DNA of 57,397 nt from DASQUK01 sp046723645 (GCA_046723645.1 JBKOUY010000222.1:1-57397), one strand, 5' to 3'. Positions 34,970 through 42,808 are shown, counted from the stretch's first letter. Notes: generated by a model from the sequence alone, not told the origin. Translations and numbers: made by a program.

Positions 34970-35341
34970 CTACACGAGCTCTATTCGCGCCATGGGGGCG
35001 TTGTCGCCTTGGCGGGGACCGAGCTTCAGGATCCGGGTGTAGCCGCCGTTGCGGTCGGCGTAACGGGGCCCGATCTCGGTGAACAGCTTGTGGGTCATCT
35101 CGCGATCACCCAGGTAGGCGACCACCTGGCGGATCTGGTGCAGCTTGGCGTCCGGGTCGGCGTCGGCCTTGCGCGCCTTCGTGATCAGCTTCTCGGCGAT
35201 GGGCCGCAGCGCCTTGGCCTTGGCCTCGGTGGTGACGATGCCCTCGGCGGCGAACAGGCTCGCCGCCAGGTTGGCCATCATCAACCGCTGATGGGATGCG
35301 TCGCCGCCGAAGCGACGGCCCTTGCGCGGGGTGGCAGGCAT
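34970..35341 (-). CDS. rplQ: 50S ribosomal protein L17
   Basis: The 123-residue protein begins MPATPRKGRRFGGDASHQRLMMANLAASL, the typical L17 opening, and contains IVTTEAKAKALRPIAEKLIT and NGGYTRILKL. L17 surrounds the peptide exit tunnel. It follows rpoA with 91 bases between, which hold an imperfect inverted repeat. Confidence 0.98.
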   Translation of the reverse strand: MPATPRKGRRFGGDASHQRLMMANLAASLFAAEGIVTTEAKAKALRPIAEKLITKARKADADPDAKLHQIRQVVAYLGDREMTHKLFTEIGPRYADRNGGYTRILKLGPRQGDNAPMARIELV

Positions 35342-35355
35342 GACCGCTAGTGACC

Positions 35356-35427
35356 CCTGATTCCGCCGGCTGCACGCCGGGTTGGCATTGTCGGATTGTC
35401 TGTCATGGCGTACTCCGCGGAATCAGG
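35356..35427. repeat. Inverted repeat between rpoA and rplQ
   Basis: CCTGATTCCGC (35356-35366) and GCGGAATCAGG (35417-35427) are perfect complements, with further partial pairing outside. They enclose 50 bases within the operon. The stem may lower transcription into rplQ or protect the message. Confidence 0.6.
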
Positions 35428-35432
35428 AGTCA

Positions 35433-36371
35433 TCAGTCCTTCGTGTGCAGTGACAGGCCGCGCTCGTCGAGCTTGGCGATGACCTCGTCGAGCGACTTCT
35501 GTCCGAAGTTGGTGATGGCCAGCAGGTCGTCCTCGGTCTTCTGGACCAGCTCGCCCACCGTGTTCACCTGTGCGCGCTTGAGGCAGTTGCGGGGCCGCTC
35601 GGACAGGTCGAGGTCCTCGATGGGCAGGTCGAGGTCGGGCGATCCGGCGCTGGTGACGGCCAGCTCGCCGAGCTCGAGGCCCTGGGGCTCGTCGCTCATG
35701 TCGGCCACCAGAGCCACCAGGGACCGCAGCGTGTCCCCGGCCGAGGCGAGGGCGTCGCGCGGCGGGATGGAGCCGTCGGTCTCGATGTCGATGACCAGGC
35801 GGTCGAACTCGGTCGACTGCTCCACCCGGGTGGGCTCGACGTCGAACGACACGCGCCGAACGGGGGCGAAGATGGAGTCCACCGGGATCACGCCGATCGT
35901 CTCCGACGCCTTGTTGGCCTCGGCCGACCGGTAGCCCCGGCCCTTGTCGACGGTGATGTCGACCGCGACGCGCCCGGACTTGTTGAGCGTTGCCAGGTGC
36001 AGCTCGGGGTTGAGGATCTCGACGTCTGAGGTCAGCTGGATGTCGCCGGCGGTGACGTCGGCGGGGCCGCGCACGTCGAGGCGTAGCGTGACCGGCTCGT
36101 CGGCGTGGCTAACGAGCACGATGTCCTTGAGGTTGAGGATGACATCGGTGACGTCCTCGACGACACCGGGGATGGTGTCGAACTCGTGCAGCGCGTCGTC
36201 GAAGCGGACCTGGGTGATGGCGGCACCCGGGATCGACGAAAGCAGCGTGCGCCGCAACGAGTTGCCGAGGGTGTGGCCGAAGCCGGGATCGAGAGGACCG
36301 ATGGCGAACCGCTGACGGTTGCCCTCTTCCTCGGCGATCGGCTCGACCGTTGGGCGCTGCATGACCAGCAT
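35433..36371 (-). CDS. rpoA: RNA polymerase subunit alpha
   Basis: The 312-residue protein assembles RNA polymerase and contacts upstream DNA. Its N-terminal domain shows RFAIGPLDPGFGHTLGNSLRRTLLSSIPGAAIT. Its C-terminal domain (about 245-312) contains the helix-hairpin-helix NCLKRAQVNTVGELVQKTEDDLLAITNFGQ region. ATG 36371 gives the family N-terminus MLVMQRPTV. It sits between rpsD and rplQ, as in the standard alpha operon. Confidence 0.98.
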   Translation of the reverse strand: MLVMQRPTVEPIAEEEGNRQRFAIGPLDPGFGHTLGNSLRRTLLSSIPGAAITQVRFDDALHEFDTIPGVVEDVTDVILNLKDIVLVSHADEPVTLRLDVRGPADVTAGDIQLTSDVEILNPELHLATLNKSGRVAVDITVDKGRGYRSAEANKASETIGVIPVDSIFAPVRRVSFDVEPTRVEQSTEFDRLVIDIETDGSIPPRDALASAGDTLRSLVALVADMSDEPQGLELGELAVTSAGSPDLDLPIEDLDLSERPRNCLKRAQVNTVGELVQKTEDDLLAITNFGQKSLDEVIAKLDERGLSLHTKD

Positions 36372-36403
36372 GGCGGGAGGCTCCCTGATGACTTTGGGGG
36401 GGA

Positions 36404-37018
36404 CTACTTGCTGTAGAGCTCGACGATGAGCTGCTCGCGCACCGGCACGTCGATGTGCTCGCGCAGCGGGTACTCGCGCACCTTCACCGAGAGACCATCG
36501 TCGGTGGAGTCGAGCCACGGAGGTGGCGTGCGTGCCAGCACGTCACGGTTCCACTGGATGACGATCATCTGCCGCGCCTTGCCCCGCAGGCTGATCACGT
36601 CGCCCTTGCGGACGCGGTAGCTGGGGATGTCGACGCGCTTGCCGTTGACCTCGACGTGGCCGTGGCGGACGAACTGGCGCGCTTGGGGCCGGGTTGATGC
36701 CCACCCGGCGCGGTAGACGACGTTGTCGAGGCGACGCTCGAGCAGCTGGAGCATCAGCTCACCCGTCACGCCCTTGCGGCGGCTGCACTCCTCGTAGAGG
36801 TTGCGGAACTGCCGCTCGTTGAGGCCATAGGTGAACCGGGCCTTCTGCTTCTCCTGCATCTGCAGCAGGTACTCGGAGGCGTTGCGCCGGCGGCTGCGGC
36901 CGTGCTCACCGGGCGGGTAGGGCCGGCGCTCCATGGCGCGGTTTTCGCCGGCCGTGCCCCAGATGTTGGCGCCGAGGCGCCGGGAGACACGGGCCTTGGG
37001 TCCTGTGTAACGAGCCAT
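36404..37018 (-). CDS. rpsD: 30S ribosomal protein S4 (zinc-free form)
   Basis: The 204-residue protein begins MARYTGPKARVSRRLGANIWG. It has no cysteine cluster at the N-terminus, so it is the C-minus, zinc-independent paralogue type. The S4 RNA-binding domain RLDNVVYRAGWASTRPQARQ is intact. S4 is a primary 16S rRNA binder and often regulates the alpha operon. Confidence 0.98.
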   Translation of the reverse strand: MARYTGPKARVSRRLGANIWGTAGENRAMERRPYPPGEHGRSRRRNASEYLLQMQEKQKARFTYGLNERQFRNLYEECSRRKGVTGELMLQLLERRLDNVVYRAGWASTRPQARQFVRHGHVEVNGKRVDIPSYRVRKGDVISLRGKARQMIVIQWNRDVLARTPPPWLDSTDDGLSVKVREYPLREHIDVPVREQLIVELYSK

Positions 37019-37030
37019 CGCGCAACTACC

Positions 37031-37432
37031 TCAGACGCGGCGCCGCTTCGGGGGGCGGCAGCCGTTGTGGGGGACAGGGGTCACGTCCTTGATGCCGGTG
37101 ACCTCGATGCCGGCGTTCTGGATCGAGCGGATCGCCGTCTCGCGGCCCGAGCCCGGGCCCTTCACCTGCACGTCGACCTTGCGCACGCCGTGCTCCATGG
37201 CCCGCCGGGCGGCCGCCTCGGCGGCCATCTGGGCCGCGAACGGCGTGGACTTGCGCGACCCCTTGAAGCCGACGTTGCCGGCCGACGCCCACGACACGAC
37301 GTTGCCACCCTGGTCGGTGAACGTGACGATCGTGTTGTTGAAGCTGCTCTTGATGTGGGCCACGCCGTGGCCCACATTCTTGCGCTCGCGCCGGCGGGGG
37401 CGACGGCCCCCCGGGGACTTGGGCTTGGCCAT
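37031..37432 (-). CDS. rpsK: 30S ribosomal protein S11
   Basis: The 133-residue protein has a basic N-terminus, then VGHGVAHIKSSFNNTIVTFTD and KGSRKSTPFAAQMAAEAA, and ends PHNGCRPPKRRRV as usual. S11 helps form the platform of the small subunit. Its start codon abuts the rpsM stop. Confidence 0.98.
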   Translation of the reverse strand: MAKPKSPGGRRPRRRERKNVGHGVAHIKSSFNNTIVTFTDQGGNVVSWASAGNVGFKGSRKSTPFAAQMAAEAAARRAMEHGVRKVDVQVKGPGSGRETAIRSIQNAGIEVTGIKDVTPVPHNGCRPPKRRRV

Positions 37433-37810
37433 CTACTTCCTGACCTTCTTCTTGCCGGCAACGGTCTTCTTGGGTCCCTTGCGGGTGCGGGCGTTGGTCT
37501 GGGTGCGCTGGCCGCGGACGGGCAGGCCCTTGCGGTGGCGCAGGCCCTGCCACGCGCCGATCTCCATCTTGCGCTTGATGTCCTGCTGGATCTCTCGCCG
37601 CAGGTCACCCTCGATCTTGAACGTGGTCTCGATGTGGTTGCGTATGCGGGCGACCTCGTCGTCGGTGAGGTCGCGCACCCGGGTGTCGGGGCTGATGTCG
37701 AGCGCGCGGCAGATCTCGGCGGAGCGCGTGCGGCCGATGCCGAAGATGTAGGTCAACGAGACCTCGAGGCGCTTCTCGCGGGGGATGTCGACGCCGGCGA
37801 TGCGTGCCAT
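37433..37810 (-). CDS. rpsM: 30S ribosomal protein S13
   Basis: The 125-residue protein starts MARIAGVDIPREKRLEVSLTYIFGIG and ends with a long basic tail (KKTVAGKKKVRK) that reaches between the A and P sites. The middle HRKGLPVRGQRTQTNARTRKG is diagnostic. It lies 12 bases after rpmJ. Confidence 0.98.
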   Translation of the reverse strand: MARIAGVDIPREKRLEVSLTYIFGIGRTRSAEICRALDISPDTRVRDLTDDEVARIRNHIETTFKIEGDLRREIQQDIKRKMEIGAWQGLRHRKGLPVRGQRTQTNARTRKGPKKTVAGKKKVRK

Positions 37811-37822
37811 TCGTTCGTCCCT

Positions 37823-37936
37823 CTAGCCCTGGCGCTGCTTGTGGCGCGGGTTGGTGCAGATGACCTGCACGCGCCCGTGGCGGCGGATCACCTTGCACTT
37901 CTCACAGATTGGCTTGACGCTGGGTCGGACCTTCAT
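37823..37936 (-). CDS. rpmJ: 50S ribosomal protein L36 (zinc ribbon form)
   Basis: The 37-residue protein MKVRPSVKPICEKCKVIRR... keeps the zinc ligands (C-x2-C, then C and H in CTNPRHKQRQG). It is the standard C-plus form. It lies 11 bases after infA. Confidence 0.97.
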   Translation of the reverse strand: MKVRPSVKPICEKCKVIRRHGRVQVICTNPRHKQRQG

Positions 37937-37947
37937 GGCGGTTCCCG

Positions 37948-38172
37948 TCACTTGTAGCGATAGGTGATGCGACCCCGGCTGAGGTCGTAAGGGGTGAGCT
38001 CGACCTGCACGCGATCCCCCGGCAGGATGCGGATGTAGTGCATGCGCATCTTCCCGGAGATGTGCGCCAAGACCTTGTGGCCGTTTTCGAGCTCGACCCG
38101 GAACATGGCGTTGGGGAGGGGCTCGACGACGGTCCCCTCGAGCACGATCGCGTCTTCTTTGGACTTCGGCAG
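37948..38172 (-). CDS. infA: Translation initiation factor IF-1, apparently starting at CTG
   Basis: The 74-residue S1-fold protein ends with VELTPYDLSRGRITYRYK and contains EGTVVEPLPNAMFRVELENG, which identifies IF-1. No ATG, GTG or TTG occurs in frame near the expected N-terminus. A CTG at 38172 follows GAGGAG by six bases and gives (M)PKSKEDAIVLEG, the usual IF-1 length. The alternative GTG nine codons later would remove the first strand. The long open frame upstream is not coding. IF-1 heads the alpha-operon group under its own promoter. Confidence 0.93.
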   Translation of the reverse strand: MPKSKEDAIVLEGTVVEPLPNAMFRVELENGHKVLAHISGKMRMHYIRILPGDRVQVELTPYDLSRGRITYRYK

Positions 38173-38252
38173 GGGTTGCTCCTCGTGGTGCTGCTGGTGC
38201 CGAGGCTCGGGCGCGCCTGGACAGCCGGAAGGGCACCGAGAGCCGACTGAAT

Positions 38253-38282
38253 ATCCTAGCGCGGCGCCCCACCGGGGAAAAC
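38253..38282 (-). promoter_or_regulatory. infA promoter
   Basis: Reading leftward, GTTTTC (38282-38277) and TAGGAT (38258-38253) are separated by 18 bases. The start would lie about 75 bases before the CTG. This is a likely promoter for the infA-rpmJ-rpsM-rpsK-rpsD-rpoA-rplQ operon, now separated from map. Confidence 0.6.
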
Positions 38283-38397
38283 TCCGCGCACGAACGTGTA
38301 GTCGCCGTTTCAGGGGCGACACCGCTGCCGGTCGGCGGCATTGGCTACCGTAGCCGCGCCGGGGCGAGCCGGGACGCGCGATCACGGGGAGGGGACG

Positions 38398-39972
38398 ATG
38401 GGCGACCATCAACAACCAGCTGACGGCGCCTCGCGCCGGCGATTCCTGGCCGGCGCCGGCGGTGCACTGCTGGCACTTCCGCTGGTCGGCGCCGCCGGGT
38501 CTGCCCCCGCCACGCGGTCCAGGCGAGCGGGTCCCAGCCTCCCCCCGGGACTGTTCTCGCTGGGGGTGGCGTCGGGAGATCCGATCCCCGGTGGCGTTGT
38601 GCTGTGGACCCGCCTGGCGCCCGAGCCCTTGGCCGGGGGCGGGATGCCGCCGGTCGACGTGCCGGTCCGCTGGGAGGTGGCGGACGACGAGGAATTCCGG
38701 CGTCTGGCCCGCGCCGGGTGGGCGACGGCCTCGCCGGGGTTCGCGCACTCGGTCCACGTCGACGTGCGCCACCTGCGCCCCGATGCCCGGTACTTCTACC
38801 GCTTCCGGGTCGGCGACCAGTTCAGCCCGGTGGGCCGTACCCGCACCGCGCCGGCCCCGGGCCGCGGACAGCGGCTGCGGTTCCTGTTCGCTTCGTGCCA
38901 GAACTGGCAGGACGGCTTCTGGCCCGCGTGGTCCTTCGCACCGCAGGACGACCCCGACCTGGTGGTCCACCTCGGCGACTACATCTACGAGGGCGGAGCC
39001 AGCCCCGCCGCCGTCCGCCAGCACAACAGCGCCGAGATCATGACGCTCGACGCCTACCGCAACCGCTACGGGCTCTACAAGGGCGACCCGGCGCTCCAGG
39101 CCATCCACGCCGCCTGCCCCTGGGTGATCACGTGGGACGACCACGAGGTCGAGAACAACTATGCGGGGCTCATCCCCCAGGTGCCGGCGCAGGCATCGGG
39201 GTTCGCAGCGCGGCGGGCCGCCGCGTACCAGGCCTGGTGGGAGCACCAACCGGTCCGCCTGCCGCCACCCACCGGGGCCGACCTGCGGATCTATCGCGCA
39301 GTCGACTGGGGCCGGCTGGCGCGGTTCCACGTGCTTGACACCCGTCAGTACCGCAGCGACCAGGCATGCGGCACCAATGACATCGGCCCAACCTGCGGCG
39401 AGCGCACCGCAGCCGGACGCACCCTGCTGGGCGCGGAGCAGGAGGCCTGGCTGGGCCGGAGCCTGCAAAAGTCCAGGGCCACCTGGGACCTGTTGGCGAA
39501 CCAGATCGTCATGACCGCCATGCCCTTCGGTGGGCCGATCTACAACCTCGACCAGTGGGACGGCTATGCGGATGCCCGGGCGCGGTTCTTCGACCAGCTC
39601 ACCGCCGCCGGCACCGACAACCCGGTGGTGATAACCGGCGACATCCACGCCGCCGGGGTCGGCGACCTCGTCGGCGAGAACTCCGACGGGACACCCAGCA
39701 GCGAGGTCCGCGGCACCGAACTGGTGGGCACCTCGATCAGCTCCGGCTTTCCTTCCGAGCTGGTCGACGTGGCCGAGCAGCTCATCGGCGCGCTCCCTCA
39801 CGTGCGCTGGGTCGACGCCCGCCACCGGGGCTATGTCCGGTGCGACGTCGATGGCGACCGGCTCCTCGCCACCTACCAGCAGGCCCAGTCCGTGCTCCAG
39901 CCCGACGCCCCCGTCACGGTCGGGCGGTCCTGGGCCGTCGAGGCCGGCGTCTTCGGTCCCCAGGAGGCCTGA
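38398..39972 (+). CDS. phoD: PhoD-family alkaline phosphatase, Tat-exported
   Basis: The 524-residue protein has a twin-arginine signal (SRRRFLAGAGGALLALPLVG). A PhoD N-terminal domain (GLFSLGVASGDPIPGGVVLWTRL) precedes a metallophosphatase domain with HLGDYIYEG near residue 190, TWDDHEVENNY near 245 and ITGDIHAAG near 412. PhoD enzymes are calcium-dependent phosphodiesterase/phosphomonoesterases of the cell surface that release phosphate. The ATG follows GGGGAGGGG closely. It is the first gene of a plus-strand module placed between map and infA, and it precedes the two-component genes by about 60 bases. Confidence 0.93.
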   Translation: MGDHQQPADGASRRRFLAGAGGALLALPLVGAAGSAPATRSRRAGPSLPPGLFSLGVASGDPIPGGVVLWTRLAPEPLAGGGMPPVDVPVRWEVADDEEFRRLARAGWATASPGFAHSVHVDVRHLRPDARYFYRFRVGDQFSPVGRTRTAPAPGRGQRLRFLFASCQNWQDGFWPAWSFAPQDDPDLVVHLGDYIYEGGASPAAVRQHNSAEIMTLDAYRNRYGLYKGDPALQAIHAACPWVITWDDHEVENNYAGLIPQVPAQASGFAARRAAAYQAWWEHQPVRLPPPTGADLRIYRAVDWGRLARFHVLDTRQYRSDQACGTNDIGPTCGERTAAGRTLLGAEQEAWLGRSLQKSRATWDLLANQIVMTAMPFGGPIYNLDQWDGYADARARFFDQLTAAGTDNPVVITGDIHAAGVGDLVGENSDGTPSSEVRGTELVGTSISSGFPSELVDVAEQLIGALPHVRWVDARHRGYVRCDVDGDRLLATYQQAQSVLQPDAPVTVGRSWAVEAGVFGPQEA

Positions 39973-39992
39973 CCAGGGAGTTTCCGCCGGCT

Positions 39993-40025
39993 TTCAGCGC
40001 CGGTTCAGGCAAATCGGCCTACGGT
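39993..40025 (+). promoter_or_regulatory. Direct-repeat operator and -10 of the response regulator gene
   Basis: TTCAG at 39993 and TTCAG at 40004 are 11 bases apart, one helical turn, as in OmpR/PhoB-type sites. Eleven bases after the second repeat comes TACGGT (40020-40025), ten bases before the ATG. The -35 is replaced by the repeat. The 17-base core TTCAGCGCCGGTTCAGG recurs with two changes before the PepSY gene. Confidence 0.7.
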
Positions 40026-40034
40026 GGGCGGTCG

Positions 40035-40712
40035 ATGCGAGTGCTGGTCGTCGAGGATGAGGACCGACTCGCCGCGGGCCTACGCGCCGGACTGGAGGCC
40101 GACGGTTTCGCCGTCGACGTGGCGCCCGATGGCACCACCGGGTTGTGGCGCGCCCGCGAGGAGCCCTACGACGCCATCGTCCTCGACATCATGCTCCCGG
40201 GGCTGAATGGCTACCGCGTGTGCCGGACGTTGCGCGACGAGGGGGTCTGGACGCCGATCCTGATGCTCACCGCCAAGAACGGCGAGTGGGACGAGGTGGA
40301 GGCCCTCGACACGGGAGCCGACGACTACCTCACCAAGCCATTCTCCCACGCGGTGCTCGTGGCCCGGCTGCGGGCGCTGCTCCGCCGGGGAGCCCAGGAG
40401 CGCCCGGCGGTGTTGACGGCCGGTGACCTGCGGATGGACCCGGCGACGCGGCGTGCCTGGCGGGGCGAGGAGGAGGTCGAGCTGACGGCCCGCGAGCTGG
40501 CCCTCCTCGAGTTCCTGATGCGGCGGCGGGGCGACGTGGTGGCCAAGCGGGAGATCCTCGACCACGTGTGGGACGTCGACTTCGAGGGCGATCCCAACAT
40601 CGTCGAGGTCTACGTGCGCCGCTTGCGCAACAAGCTCGACCGGCCGTTCGGCCGGGCCTCCATCGAGACCGTCCGGGGCGCGGGCTACCGACTGGCCGCC
40701 GATGGCGGGTGA
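40035..40712 (+). CDS. OmpR/PhoB-family response regulator
   Basis: The 225-residue regulator has a receiver domain with the acidic pocket VVEDED and phospho-acceptor Asp51 in LDIMLPG, a LTAKNGEWD segment and KPFSHAVL with the conserved lysine. A C-terminal winged helix follows (LTARELALLEFLMRR, IVEVYVRRLRNKLD, IETVRGAGYRL). Its stop overlaps the kinase start by 11 bases. It likely binds the TTCAG direct repeats before its own gene and before the PepSY gene. Confidence 0.95.
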   Translation: MRVLVVEDEDRLAAGLRAGLEADGFAVDVAPDGTTGLWRAREEPYDAIVLDIMLPGLNGYRVCRTLRDEGVWTPILMLTAKNGEWDEVEALDTGADDYLTKPFSHAVLVARLRALLRRGAQERPAVLTAGDLRMDPATRRAWRGEEEVELTARELALLEFLMRRRGDVVAKREILDHVWDVDFEGDPNIVEVYVRRLRNKLDRPFGRASIETVRGAGYRLAADGG

Positions 40713-42135
40713 GGCGCCCCCGGGCCCCGCGCCGGCGGGGCGACCGGCCCCGTCCCTGGTCGCCCGGCTGCGTGCGAGGGCCGGCACCGTGCGCGTCCGC
40801 ACCACCGTCGCGGCCACGGTGCTCGTGGGCCTCGCCCTGCTCGCCGGCGGGTTCGCGCTGGTGGTGGCGATGCGCAACACACTCACCGACGAGGTGCGGA
40901 GTGCCGCCCGCGTGCGCGCGGACGACACGGCGGCGGCGCTCGACGCCGGGACCAACCCGTCGTTCGTGGCCGCAGGGCTGTCCCAAGACGACGACGATGC
41001 CTTCATCCAGATCCTCGACGGTGACGGCGCCGTCGTGGCCGCCAGCCCCCTGGTGGCCGGGGACCCGGCGGTGGCGCACCTGGACCCCGGGCAGTCCGAC
41101 GAGGTCCCCGTCACCGGTGAGGACGACGACTTCATGGCGGTGGCCGCCGGCGCCGACCGCTACACGGTCATCGCCGGACGCACCCTGGACACGGTCAGTG
41201 AGTCGACCGCTGTGGTCACCGACCTCCTCGTCATCGGCCTCCCGATCCTGCTCGTGGTGGCGGCATTGACCACCTGGCTGGTGGTCGGCCGGGCGCTGGC
41301 GCCGGTCGAGTCCATCCGCCGCGAGGTGGACGCCATCTCGTCGGCCGACCTCGGCCGTCGCGTGCCGACGCCGCCCGGCAACGACGAGATCGCCCGCCTG
41401 GCGACCACCATGAACGACATGCTCGGGCGTCTCGAGCGGGGCCAGGCCCGCCAGCGGCGCTTCGTCGCCGACGCCTCGCACGAGCTGCGCTCCCCGGTGG
41501 CATCCATCCGCCAGCACGCCGAGGTGGCGCAGGCGCACCCCGAGCGGACCACCGTGGGCGCACTGGCCGAGACCGTGGCCGCCGAGAACCTCCGGGTCGA
41601 GCGGCTGGTCGACGACCTGCTGCTGCTGACTCGCGCCGACGAGCACACGCTGCAGCTGCAGCGCCGCCCGGTCGACCTCGACGACCTGGTGTTCGAGGAG
41701 GCGCACCTGCTCCGCGACGCCACCCCGCTGCGGGTCGACACCACGCAGGTCTCCGCCGGGCGGGTGACCGGCGACCGGGCGGCGCTCTGGCGGGCCCTCC
41801 GCAACCTTGGGGACAACGCCGTCCGCCATGCCAGGTCACAGGTCGCATTCACGCTGGCCGAACGGAACGGGACCGTCGTCCTCGACGTCGACGACGACGG
41901 GCCCGGCATCCCGGCGGCCGACCGGCAGCGGGTGTTCGAGCGGTTCGTGCGGCTGGACGATGCCCGGGCCCGGGACGCCGGGGGCAGTGGCCTCGGTCTG
42001 GCGATCGTGGCCGAGGTGGTCGGTGCCCACAGCGGCACGATCTCGATCGGCGACAGCCGGCTCGGCGGCGCCCGCTTCGAGGTGTGCCTGCCCGCGATCG
42101 ACACGCTGAATGACGAGCCCGAAGATCCGGCGTGA
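40702..42135 (+). CDS. Membrane sensor histidine kinase
   Basis: The 477-residue kinase has a cytoplasmic N-terminus and a first membrane helix at about 36-57. An acidic extracytoplasmic domain of about 110 residues comes next, then a second helix at about 173-195. A HAMP domain, a dimerisation domain with the phospho-acceptor His260 (ASHELRSPVAS) and an ATPase domain with NLGDNAVRHA, DDDGPGIP and GGSGLGLAIV complete it. It is translationally coupled to the response regulator. The sensed signal is unknown. The acidic sensor domain might bind cations. Confidence 0.94.
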   Translation: MAGEAPPGPAPAGRPAPSLVARLRARAGTVRVRTTVAATVLVGLALLAGGFALVVAMRNTLTDEVRSAARVRADDTAAALDAGTNPSFVAAGLSQDDDDAFIQILDGDGAVVAASPLVAGDPAVAHLDPGQSDEVPVTGEDDDFMAVAAGADRYTVIAGRTLDTVSESTAVVTDLLVIGLPILLVVAALTTWLVVGRALAPVESIRREVDAISSADLGRRVPTPPGNDEIARLATTMNDMLGRLERGQARQRRFVADASHELRSPVASIRQHAEVAQAHPERTTVGALAETVAAENLRVERLVDDLLLLTRADEHTLQLQRRPVDLDDLVFEEAHLLRDATPLRVDTTQVSAGRVTGDRAALWRALRNLGDNAVRHARSQVAFTLAERNGTVVLDVDDDGPGIPAADRQRVFERFVRLDDARARDAGGSGLGLAIVAEVVGAHSGTISIGDSRLGGARFEVCLPAIDTLNDEPEDPA

Positions 42136-42148
42136 CTAGCGTTCTGGC

Positions 42149-42243
42149 GGGCGCTCGCGGAGGTTCCGTGGATCTGGCCGGCGAGACGCCACGATGACTT
42201 CCGCGAGGGCCCACTAGTGGGCGCTCGCGGAGGTTCCGTGGAT
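42149..42243 (+). repeat. 25-base direct repeat, two copies (part A of a mobile-like element)
   Basis: The same 25 bases, beginning GGGCGCTCGCGGAGGTTCC, occur at 42149-42173 and 42219-42243. They lie just after the kinase stop codon. The second copy begins at a perfect 14-base palindrome GCCCACTAGTGGGC (42209-42222). Confidence 0.85.
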
Positions 42244-42381
42244 GGATCGCCGTGTCAGGTTCGTCGCTGGCGAGGACGCAGGAGGAAGGCGCAGCCAGCG
42301 GCTGCGGCGACGACGAGGACGCAGTCCAGCGGCGGATCTGGCCGGCGAGACGCCACGATGACTTCCGCGAGGGCCCACTAG
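42170..42381 (+). repeat. 48-base direct repeat, two copies (part B of a mobile-like element)
   Basis: Identical 48-base segments occupy 42170-42217 and 42334-42381, each ending CCACTAG. The end ACTTCCGCGAGGGC is an inverted, 12-of-14 match to the beginning GCGCTCGCGGAGGT of part A. A and B together form a roughly 70-base hairpin-like unit. The second A and second B are separated by 90 unrelated bases. No coding sequence is present. Confidence 0.85.
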
Positions 42382-42383
42382 GG

Positions 42384-42416
42384 TTCAGCGTGGGTTCAGG
42401 GAGCGCGTGCGATCCT
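42384..42416 (+). promoter_or_regulatory. Direct-repeat operator and -10 of the PepSY gene
   Basis: TTCAG at 42384 and 42395 are 11 bases apart. Exactly 11 bases later comes GATCCT (42411-42416). The core TTCAGCGTGGGTTCAGG differs at two of 17 positions from the site before the response regulator, with the same spacing to the -10. Confidence 0.7.
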
Positions 42417-42440
42417 CGTGAGTGACCTGAGGAGGCAATC

Positions 42441-42773
42441 GTGAACCGCAAGACCACCCTCATCACCCTGGCCGCCGCCGCCGCCATTGTTGCGGGTGGA
42501 ACGGGCGCAGGCATCGCCGCCGCCAACGGTGGCGACGACAACGAGGCGCCCATCACCGGCGACGCCTTCGACAAGGCCAGCGCCGCGGCGCTCGAGCACA
42601 CCGGCGAGGGCCGGGTGACCGAGACCGAGGTCGGCGACGAGGAGAGCTACTACGAGGTCGAGGTGACCCTCGACGACGGCAGCCAGGTCGACGTCCAACT
42701 CGACAAGAGCTTCAACGTCGTCGGATCGAGCGCCGATCACGAGGACAGCGACGCCTCCGGCAACGACGACTGA
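42441..42773 (+). CDS. PepSY-domain secreted or membrane-anchored small protein
   Basis: The 110-residue protein has a signal segment (KTTLITLAAAAAIVAGGTG) followed by an acidic linker and one PepSY-like repeat (AFDKASAAALEHTGEGRVTETEVGD, then YYEVEVTLDDGSQVDVQLD). It ends in an acidic tail. PepSY proteins sit outside the membrane and are often linked to two-component systems, possibly as signal modulators. The GTG follows GGAGG well. Its promoter carries the same operator as the regulator gene. Confidence 0.85.
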   Translation: MNRKTTLITLAAAAAIVAGGTGAGIAAANGGDDNEAPITGDAFDKASAAALEHTGEGRVTETEVGDEESYYEVEVTLDDGSQVDVQLDKSFNVVGSSADHEDSDASGNDD

Positions 42774-42808
42774 GTACCCCCCAAGCGCGTTTGTCCGCGG
42801 CTTGGGGC

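Noticed and set aside
38173..39825. Long minus-strand frame running into infA from inside phoD
   Set aside because: It is the complement of the phoD coding frame. It arises because infA lacks an in-frame stop upstream. The IF-1 family length ends at the CTG.
42241..42333. Possible CRISPR-like array in the repeat region before the PepSY gene
   Set aside because: There are only two copies of each repeat, of different lengths and with unequal spacers, and no cas genes. The structure fits a duplicated mobile-like element better.
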